Positions 1 to 8,200 of a stretch of 64,000 nucleotides of DNA are shown here, in pieces. Within the stretch, counting starts at the first letter, position 1; the number at the start of each line of letters is the position of its first letter. Both the position numbers and the translations under genes were made by a program. Under the pieces are notes generated by a model, which saw only the letters and a program-made list of their open reading frames with translations, did not search any database and had not been told where the DNA came from. This stretch comes from Acetobacterium woodii (GTDB lineage Bacteria; Bacillota; Clostridia; Eubacteriales; Eubacteriaceae): assembly GCA_016213825.1 (NCBI GenBank), contig JACQZP010000036.1, positions 62,001-126,000 of the forward strand, read 5' to 3'.

Positions 1-172
1 TAGTTGATAGGATCGTGTATTTCATTTTGTTGAATTGACTGTAAACTGAATGAATAATAAAAGGAGGTAAGAACGTTTAATAAAGCGGCTTGCCTCTTTT
101 TAGGTTTAAAATTAATCTGGTTAAGGCCACCAATGAAACAAAAGATAAGAAACGCATAAAATAAAAAAAGCA

Positions 173-201
173 TTGACAGGTCGTGTAATTGAGGATATTA
201 T
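173..201 (+). promoter_or_regulatory. Sigma-70 promoter of the toxin-locus regulator
   Basis: A consensus -35 TTGACA (173-178) and a near-consensus -10 TATTAT (196-201) are separated by exactly 17 bp. It lies about 50 bp before the start of the first gene, and the predicted transcription start falls on the palindrome at 208-225, so a repressor bound there should block initiation. Confidence 0.75.
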
Positions 202-207
202 GGACAA

Positions 208-225
208 ATAGAACAAACGTTCTAT
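208..225. promoter_or_regulatory. LexA/SOS-type operator
   Basis: The arms ATAGAAC and GTTCTAT flank the spacer AAAC. The core GAAC-N4-GTTC matches the Gram-positive LexA (DinR) box. Its position just after the -10 of the promoter at 173-201 is the classical place for LexA repression. Binding by LexA itself is inferred from the motif. Confidence 0.65.
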
Positions 226-247
226 TCATTCCAGAAGAAAGGCGGAA

Positions 248-646
248 ATGAACATGACCGAGAATCATGTAAGTGTAATCAGTTTAAAAGAGGAACTGCG
301 AATTGAAAATGAAGAAAAGAAGCGATTGGAATTTCGAAGAGAGCGATTGAATAAGAAATTAAAAATGGCCAATCTCGATATAATGAATATGAATAACAAG
401 GCAATAATATATGAAATGCACGAGATACAAAAGTTAATTGAGGAACAAATCGCAGTTGTGGTTTTACTGGAGAAAAGCATGAATATTATTACGGAAAGTA
501 TTGGCAAGCTTCAGGGTATCGAAAGAAAAGTATTTCATATGCATCGGTTTTATGGAAAAACCTTATTGGAAATATCGGAAGAACTAGGATATGAATATGG
601 CTATATTAGAAAAGTTTCATCGCAAGCTAACAAACACATTCATTAG
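248..646 (+). CDS. Sigma-region-4-like regulator with N-terminal coiled coil
   Basis: A 132-residue protein. Residues about 10-80 are charged heptad-like helix (coiled coil). Residues about 85-132 resemble sigma factor region 4 or ArpU-type phage late regulators: an IERKVFHMHRF helix followed by a helix-turn-helix, KTLLEISEELGYEYGYIRKV. Regions 2 and 3 of a sigma factor are absent. The ATG at 248 is preceded by AAAGGCGG. The gene is transcribed from the promoter under the SOS-like box and is closed by its own terminator, so it probably acts in trans on the downstream holin/endolysin and Rhs genes. The family is recognised only at fold level; a phage-derived activator is the best reading. Confidence 0.6.
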   Translation: MNMTENHVSVISLKEELRIENEEKKRLEFRRERLNKKLKMANLDIMNMNNKAIIYEMHEIQKLIEEQIAVVVLLEKSMNIITESIGKLQGIERKVFHMHRFYGKTLLEISEELGYEYGYIRKVSSQANKHIH

Positions 647-652
647 AAAAAC

Positions 653-680
653 AAAAAAGAACTGTAAGGTTCTTTTTTTA
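653..680 (+). terminator. Intrinsic terminator after the regulator
   Basis: Stem AAAAGAAC (655-662) with GTTCTTTT (669-676), loop of six bases, followed by a T run. It separates the regulator from the lysis genes, so these need their own promoter. Confidence 0.65.
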
Positions 681-700
681 ATTGGAATCGAGATTGAAAA

Positions 701-739
701 GGAACATTTTGGGAACTGACCCAAAAGTAAAACCGTGAT
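701..739 (+). promoter_or_regulatory. Candidate regulator-dependent promoter of the lysis genes
   Basis: The 16-mer at 701-716, GGAACATTTTGGGAAC, recurs with three changes at 2049-2064 upstream of the Rhs gene. Its second half, GGGAAC (711-716), followed after 17 bp by CGTGAT (734-739), resembles an ECF-type promoter. This is a sequence-pattern inference only. Confidence 0.3.
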
Positions 740-798
740 AAGATTTTAATATCAGCTGATGCGTGAGAACGTAAACGATCAAAACAGGAGGTGGTGAT

Positions 799-1068
799 GT
801 GTCCGAGGTTCAGATGGTAGCAACAATTTTAGGGGTTATCGTAAGCTTTTTATTTGGCTTTGTTGTATATCGAAATAGTGTGAAAGAGGAAGGTGATCAG
901 AATGGTGTGATGAAAAATAAAATTGAACACATGAAAGAACAAATCAGTTTTAATCAGGAAGAAATCAAGGAAATTAAAGAAGAAATCAGTGATTCAAAAG
1001 AACGGCTGACACGAACGGAAGAAAGTGTTAAACAAGCCCATAAGCGGATTACGGATAATCAGAAATAA
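799..1068 (+). CDS. Membrane-anchored coiled-coil protein (XhlA-like)
   Basis: An 89-residue protein with one transmembrane helix at residues about 5-24 and a long charged coiled coil from about 30 to the end (repeated KEEI/KEEIS heptads). This layout is that of phage haemolysin XhlA or spanin-like accessory proteins that sit beside holins. The GTG start at 799 is chosen because AGGAGGT ends six bases upstream; no in-frame ATG fits. It is 10 bp from the holin-like gene and is probably co-transcribed with it and the endolysin. Function in lysis or export is inferred from context. Confidence 0.55.
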   Translation: MSEVQMVATILGVIVSFLFGFVVYRNSVKEEGDQNGVMKNKIEHMKEQISFNQEEIKEIKEEISDSKERLTRTEESVKQAHKRITDNQK

Positions 1069-1078
1069 GGAGAAGGAA

Positions 1079-1324
1079 ATGAATTTGAAAATAAGATTAA
1101 AAAATAAAGCGTTTTGGGTTGCCTGTATTGCACTCATCATACTCATTCTTCAGTACATTCAAAGTATGAGCGGCATGGACTTTAATGTTGGTATGGTCGA
1201 GAAGATATTAGATGCCCTACTGCTTTGTGCAATTACCATGGGTGTTTTATTGGACCCGACAACCCCATCAATGGGCGATTCAGATTTAGTAATGAATAAA
1301 AAAGAACAGGATGATCGTAACTAA
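1079..1324 (+). CDS. Phage-type holin
   Basis: An 81-residue protein with two hydrophobic helices (about residues 13-30 and 43-60) around a short polar loop and a charged hydrophilic tail (KKEQDDRN). It carries a DPTTP motif after the second helix, as seen in phage holins of the phi-LC3/LL-H type (from memory of that family). The start is the ATG at 1079, with AAGGAGAAGG just upstream, although the frame is open further 5'. It would form membrane lesions that release the neighbouring endolysin or other cargo. No other phage structural genes are in the window. Confidence 0.7.
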   Translation: MNLKIRLKNKAFWVACIALIILILQYIQSMSGMDFNVGMVEKILDALLLCAITMGVLLDPTTPSMGDSDLVMNKKEQDDRN

Positions 1325-2048
1325 AATGACCGATCTCCAAATCAAACAGGCACTAATCTTGTGCTATTTCACAACAGAAAATCTGGACACCATCGATGAC
1401 AAAACCTTTGGTGAAGCCGTAACCGCTGCTCAAACAAGCGGTGGGATTGCGGTCGATGGCATAGCTGGTGCCGAGACGGTTGCGATGCTAAGTGAGCGGG
1501 TCAGAAGCATCCAGATGAACTTAAATAAAGCTGGAAACAATTGCCCAATTGACGGTCTCCCGGGGCCTTTGACGGATCAGGCGGTAAAAGCGTTTCAACA
1601 TCAGAATGGCTTGATTGAAGATGGTATGGTCGGCACGTTAACAGAATCCGCGCTGAATCAAACAGCGATATCCAATGCTTTATTTAATCCGGATGAACAG
1701 GTTACCGAGCACTTTAACATGCGGGAATTTCAGTGTGAATGCGGGGGCCGCTATTGCAACGGTTTCCCGGTAGCGGTAAATCGCATTCTAATTGAGAAAT
1801 TGGAAATGGTACGTCAATTTTTAGACATTCCTCTGGTGATTTCATCAGGGGTGCGCTGTGAAGAATTGAATCGTGAAGTAGGCGGTGTTTGGGATTCGTA
1901 CCATAAACTGGGACGGGCCGCAGACGTGCTTGTTTATGAGTCAAACGGCTATCGTGTTGATGACGTTGCCGATGCTGGTGAAAAATTCGGTTTGAAAACC
2001 ATCCGCTATTATGACCAGCGTTTTGTTCACTTTCAATATAATGACTAA
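1311..2048 (+). CDS. Endolysin: peptidoglycan-binding domain plus M15 peptidase
   Basis: A 245-residue protein. Residues about 65-120 form a PG_binding_1 domain (RVRSIQMNLNKAG, GPLTDQAVKAFQ). Residues about 130-245 form a peptidase M15_3/DUF882 domain with the zinc-site pattern SYHKLGRAADV and a C-terminal FVHFQ histidine, typical of D-Ala-D-Ala or L-Ala-D-Glu cell-wall peptidases. No signal peptide is present, so export should depend on the holin. The ATG at 1311 overlaps the holin gene by 14 bp; an alternative ATG is at 1326. The gene completes a compact lysis cassette directly before a giant Rhs gene. Confidence 0.8.
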   Translation: MIVTKMTDLQIKQALILCYFTTENLDTIDDKTFGEAVTAAQTSGGIAVDGIAGAETVAMLSERVRSIQMNLNKAGNNCPIDGLPGPLTDQAVKAFQHQNGLIEDGMVGTLTESALNQTAISNALFNPDEQVTEHFNMREFQCECGGRYCNGFPVAVNRILIEKLEMVRQFLDIPLVISSGVRCEELNREVGGVWDSYHKLGRAADVLVYESNGYRVDDVADAGEKFGLKTIRYYDQRFVHFQYND

Positions 2049-2064
2049 GGAACAAATTGGGTAC
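2049..2064 (+). promoter_or_regulatory. Second copy of the shared 16-bp motif
   Basis: GGAACAAATTGGGTAC begins at the end of the endolysin gene. It matches GGAACATTTTGGGAAC at 701-716 at 13 of 16 positions. It is 165 bp upstream of the Rhs start and is a candidate binding site for the regulator encoded at 248-646. Confidence 0.3.
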
Positions 2065-2151
2065 AGTATTTGATGAAAAATTTGACTATACTTAGACTTA
2101 AATAATTTTACTTTGGCCCGAGCACTGATAATGGCCTAAAACGATGTCAGA

Positions 2152-2196
2152 AAGGACCGGTCCTTCTAGAACCAGAACGTGCACATTTCTGGTTCC
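2152..2196. other. Two adjacent inverted repeats before the Rhs gene
   Basis: A perfect palindrome AAGGACCGGTCCTT (2152-2165) is followed by a hairpin, GAACCAGAA (2169-2177) with TTCTGGTTC (2187-2195). No T run follows, so it is not a clear terminator; it could be an operator or a leader hairpin of the Rhs mRNA. Confidence 0.4.
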
Positions 2197-2228
2197 ATTA
2201 AAATAATTAATGAAAGAAGGAAAGAAGC

Positions 2229-5200
2229 ATGACAAACATGATAAATGGAACGTTGATTCCTAAAAATGAAAATGACTTAGCAAAGGAAAAGTCAGATGAC
2301 GTTAAACTTAATTACGCGATTCCAGAGTTTTCCAAAGAAGGCTTGGCACCGATTGTCGGTGAAGTTACTGAAAAACGAAATGCCTATTCAAAAGTATTTC
2401 AAACACAAAACGGTAACATGGTTGCAGCCGTGTACAAAGATCCCGTTCATTTTGAAAAGGACGGTTCATGGAAAGAAATTGATAACACATTAACAGCGAA
2501 CAGTGATGCAGTAATGGGTGATATTTTTGAAAATACTGATTCGCTGGCAGCTGTCAAAATTGCAGCCGATGGAAATGCAGCCCAGTTAATTTGTATAAAA
2601 AAAGGTGATTATGAATTGTCCTGGGGTTTAAACAACCAGACAAAAAAAGAAAATAAAGTAATAAATGACAACGTGACTAATAAGAAAACATGTCGTTTTG
2701 TTATTAAGGAAAATGCAGATATTTCAGATAAAAGCAATCGCATTTCGATGGAACCGCTTAAGGGAGAGCAAGAAATAATTGAACATAATCGGCAGCGGAT
2801 GGCTGTAAAAAAATCCATCAGTTATGGATATTATCCCGATATTATATCAAATATTGATATAGAATACCGATTATTTGCAGACAAAGTGAAAGAGAACATT
2901 ATCCTGAAAACAGTTGCGGCAGTTGATCGCGTCCCTGGTTTCAATCTGAAACACTCAGGTATGGAAATACGGCAAAATACCGATCAAAGCATTGATTTTA
3001 TCAATACGGATAAAAACGAAGAAATCATTTTTTCTTTTCCCGCACCTTACATGATGGATGCGGCCGGGAAGCGGTGTGATGATGTTTTTTATCAGCTGAC
3101 AGAGAAAAATGAGGATGAAAGCATTCTGGAAATTATTCCTGATAAAGCGTGGCTGAATCATGAAGAGCGGAAGTATCCGGTTATGATTGACCCGGTTACC
3201 GAGACGCAAAAGACACAAAATGATATCGATGATACATTTGTTGCTTCCAATCGACCAGATGCCGGGTATTTATCAGCTTACGGATCATTCAATGTTGGCC
3301 GAAATGTTGACGAAGGTATTTGCCGGGCATTGATTAAATTTAATCAGTTACCACAGCTTGATCCAGGAGATATTATTTATAGCGCCATACTAAGAGTTTG
3401 GCAATATGAGTTTTCAGCCATTGGCGAACAATCTTTTAAAATTCTGGCGAATGAACCGGCAGGAAACTGGTCACCGTCAACTGCCTGGAATACAATGCCA
3501 GGAACCGATTTTGTTACCCTTGATTCACAGGATGTAACCACCGTGCAGAATGGAAGTAATATTACAATTACGCCCAAAACCTTTGATATCACGCGCTTAG
3601 TAAGAAAATGGTATGATACCGGCATTAATAATGGTGTCATGCTAAGAGGCATGGAAGAACAAAGCCGCGATGCGGTGGCCCGGTTTTTCACTTCAAACTT
3701 CGATTTTGAGGCCGCAGGCATTCCTGGAAGTTCAGCTCAATATCCAGCAGGAATATTTGCTTATAAAAATGCTACCGGTCTTGAAAGCTATTGGAGCTAT
3801 CATAAGCAAAATCTGGGACGCGCAGGAACAGGATATGTGAATGATTTCAATGGTAACTTGGTTTTCAGTCATCTTGATGCGGTCACAAACGGAACCCGGC
3901 TACCCATCAGTATTAAGCACATTTACAATTATTCAGAATCCAACAAATCATCGCGTTTCGGCTACGGCTGGCGGATTAATGGGATGCAACGTTTTGAAAG
4001 TACCGGCATTACGGATAGTCCGTATGTTTATACGGACGACGACGGGACAAAACATTATTTTTACAATGACAACGGTGTTTACCGTGATGAAGATGGTTTA
4101 TTACTGGAATATACGGCAATTGATGAAGGCGAACTTAAACATCTCATTACCTGTAAAGATAAATCACAGCTTAAATTCGACCTGTGGGGTTATTTACGGA
4201 AAGCGATTGACACCAATAATAATAGCATTGCCTATAATTATGGTCCGAATGCTAATGGGAACTTTTTAGGAAATGTTCAAGATGGCGCAGGAAAACAAAT
4301 TACATTGAGCTATAGCCAGGATATGAATCGACTTGAAAAGATAGTTGATGTAACGGGAAGAACAACAAACTATGCTTATGATGGAAATGGAAATTTGATA
4401 AAAATTACCTATCCGGATGGAACATTCACCCAGTTTGATTATAACGGACATCGTTTGATTAAAGTAATCGCTCCAGACGGATATGCGGTGGAATATACCT
4501 ATAGTAATGACATGCAGGTTCAACGGATTTCAAAAGTGACAGAAAAAAGCGGCACCACAACAGGACAAACATTGTCAATCACCTACAAAAATGGCAATCA
4601 AACCGTTTTTGAGAGTTGCGGAAATGATGGCGATATCGCAGCAAAAACAGATAATTTACTGACGACCTATCAATTTGACAACATGGGGCGACCCATCAGT
4701 GTTCGGGATGCAAATGGCAATTCAGCGGCATATGATTATTATTCATCAAATTTAAGCAACAACAAACTGAACATCATTGGCAAAACTCAAGGGAATGTTA
4801 ATAATCCGGTGCAAAACCCTTGCTTTGAAAACGTAGCAGATCCCTGGCATTATTATGCACTGTCGGGTGGTATTGTCTACAGTGTAAATCGGGTTGATAA
4901 TTGCGGATTTATGGACAAACGTTCAATTCTGGTGGTTAAAGATACGGCTAATTCCATGGCGGGTGTTGCTCAGGATGTCAATATACCAATTAAATCTGCA
5001 AAATATTCCGTTTCTGTCTATGTGAAAACTGAAAATGTCATAGCTACCACAGTCAGTAATCCAGGAGCCGTTTTAATGATCGTGCGTGTCAATACCGATG
5101 GAACGCATACGATTCTTGGCATATCAAAACCATTAGTTGGGACAACCGATGTTAACATTAACGAAGGATGGAAAAGAGTCAGCCTGAACTTTTTATTGAA

Positions 5201-8200
5201 TCCGGGTGATGTAACAAATCTTAAAATCATCGGCGGATTGAATAACAGTACCGGGAAGGCCTGGTTTGACTGCTTTCAAATTGAATTGGGAGAAGTTCCC
5301 AATAAATTTAATCTGATCAACGATCCCAGCTTTGAAATATCAAACGGAAGTGGAAAGGGATTAAAATACTGGAATGGCGGCGAGACAGATAGTGAAGATG
5401 GACGCGTGATGTATACCAATAATCCAGATCTTTCAGATCCGAATTACAAAGAAGGACAGTATCAGCTGCAAATACACGGTGCCTTTGGCAAACGAAAATC
5501 TTTTATGCAGGCAATTAATGTATCCGGGGAGCAAGGTGACATTTTTCACCTGGGTTGCTTAGGCATGGCAAAACCCATACCTGGCAGAGAATTTCGGGTG
5601 GCGGCAGCAGTCTTATATGAGAGTGGTGACCCTAAATGGACATTCTTTGATTTTAGTCCATATTCAACCGAATGGCAATACAGTGGCGGGGTGATATCCA
5701 CCGATGATGGTGTAGCTGAGAGTACCCGTAAATATAATGCAATCCATGTTTATATCTTTTTTGCAGATAACAACAATGATGCATATTTTGATTCCATTCA
5801 ATTGATAAAAGATAATGGTAAAAGCTATGTCTACAATGAAAAAGGCGAGTTGGTATCAACCGAATCGGTCGCCAGGGAATCTCATTTCACCAGTGATGGC
5901 AATGCCAATATTTCAAGACTGATAACACCATCGGGAACCGCTTTTGAATATGTCAATGACAGTCTTAACCGCTTAAAACTGGCCCGGAATGCCCAAGGTG
6001 TGGAAACAATGTTTGAATATGATGAAGCTGGAAATCCGCTTGAATCAGTGGTTGAGCATACCCGGTCATCGGCTTCGGTTGTGCTGGGAAAAACCTATTT
6101 TATTCGACAAAAAACATCCGGAAAATACCTTGATGTTACCGGCGGGATCGACGCAAATGGTACAAATGTATGCCAATACACATTTAATGGATCAAACAGT
6201 CAAAAATGGAAGATCGTGGATGGGAAAAAGGGGTATATTATCCTACAACCATTATGTGCCCAGACAAGAGTGCTGGATATCAGCGGAGGTCTTAATGCAG
6301 AAGGCGCCAATGCTGCTATTTATGATAAAAACGGTTCAGAAGCACAACGTTTTAAACTAAAAGTACTCTCGGATGGAAGCTACCAAATCGCAGCCAAATG
6401 CGCCAATGATGAAAAGGTACTGACCAACCAGGGGAGTTATACGAATCAGGGAACCAATATTGATATCCGCAGCATTGCGGGAGAAAACAATGACCAAAGC
6501 TGGTATTTTGAACCAGTTGAAACAGGTCTGGCGTTATCTGATACACCTCAAGATGGAAAAGTATATTTTATGCGAACCCGCCACAGCGGCCAATATTGGG
6601 ATGTAAGCTATAAAGCCACCGAAAATAATTCACCAGTTGTGCAATATTATTTAAACCGGGGAACGAATCAGCGCTATCGGCTGGAAAGTGTTCCCAATGA
6701 AAGTGGCTACTATTATATTCATCCAGAACATATTTCAAGCAAAGTGCTGGAAATAAATAATGAAAACAAGCTGGTGGTTTATGACAAAACAAATGAAGAT
6801 CGTCAGAAATTCTCCTTTACATTAAATAGTAACGGCACCTACCGATTGAATGTTAAATACTCAAATGGTGGACTCAATACCTTAGGTGTGGCAGGCGGAT
6901 CATATAACGGCGGCGCGAATATTGACGTATATACAAATCAAAATGCCGAGACCCAGCAATTTATTCTGGAGTTAATCTCTGATACCATGACGGTGAAAGC
7001 GACCTATACAACGGATAAAAGCAGAGTTAAGACGCTGACAAATGCCAACGGAAAAACAACGGTATTTAACTATGATGCCAATAATCAACAGGTTTTATCA
7101 ATCGAAGAACCGGAGAATCGATTAACACAATATGAATATAATGCCCTTACAGATTCTTTGGAAAAAGTTCGTACAAAAATGGATGCGACAAGCTTTGCTG
7201 AGGTTCAATTCACCCACAGTCAAAACAGAATTACCAAAGTGACCAGAAATGCCTTTGATTACCATTTTGTTTATGATACGTTCGGTAATGTGACGCAAGT
7301 AAAAATTGGAACGCAAACCAGCCCATATCTCACTAATGAATATGGTCCTGGCAATGGCAATATAAAGAAGACAACTTTTGCAAACGGAGTAGTGGTTGAA
7401 AATATCCGGGATAAAATGGGGCGGCTGATCAGTCAGAACGTTACCCCCAATACAACCGGGCGGTGCCAGTTCAGCACGACCTATGATACCATGGGAAATG
7501 TCATTAAAGAAACGGATACCAATACCGGACGATTGTTTGAGTACGAATACGATTTAATCGGACGGCTCATCGGCATTGAGCGAACCGGTACAACTATGAA
7601 AAATCATCAGTTGCGGCTAGCCTATGACAGCAAGAACCGGGTGGATTATCGCACCAACAAAGTGGATGCGCAGTTGACGAAAACCCAGTATGTGTATGGC
7701 GATGGCTTAACCGCCGGGACGCTGCCGGAATTGATTGCACAGGTTAAGATCAATGGGACAAAGCGGATTGAATACACCTATGACAATCTGGCAAGAGGTT
7801 ATAGCCGGAAGCTCAACACCACAACACCCTTTACCACCACCTACCAGATCAAAAAAGGAGCGACGACAGGAACCACTACCCCTCTGGTTGAAAGCATCAA
7901 AAATGGCACCGGCACACTGAGTTATACCTACGAAGTTTTCGGCAATATCCTGACAATAAAAGAAAATGGAACGTTAAAAATTACCTATGTTTATGATTTG
8001 CGGAACCAGTTAACAAAAGAAACAAATCAATATCTGGGGAAAGAGATCCGTTACACCTATGATGCCGGTGGAAACCGGTTGACAAAAACCGAAACACTGC
8101 TGGCAAGTCCCTATACGGTAACGACCATCAGCTATGGGTATGATCCGGTCTGGAAAGATAAGCTGACAGTTTATAACGGACAATCCATTACCAGTGATGC

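Noticed and set aside
1-2048. Complete prophage
   Set aside because: Only regulator, holin-like and endolysin genes are present; no capsid, tail, integrase or terminase genes are in the window.
1714-2055. 113-codon frame antisense to the endolysin
   Set aside because: The sense frame has clear PG-binding and M15 motifs; the antisense frame is a shadow.
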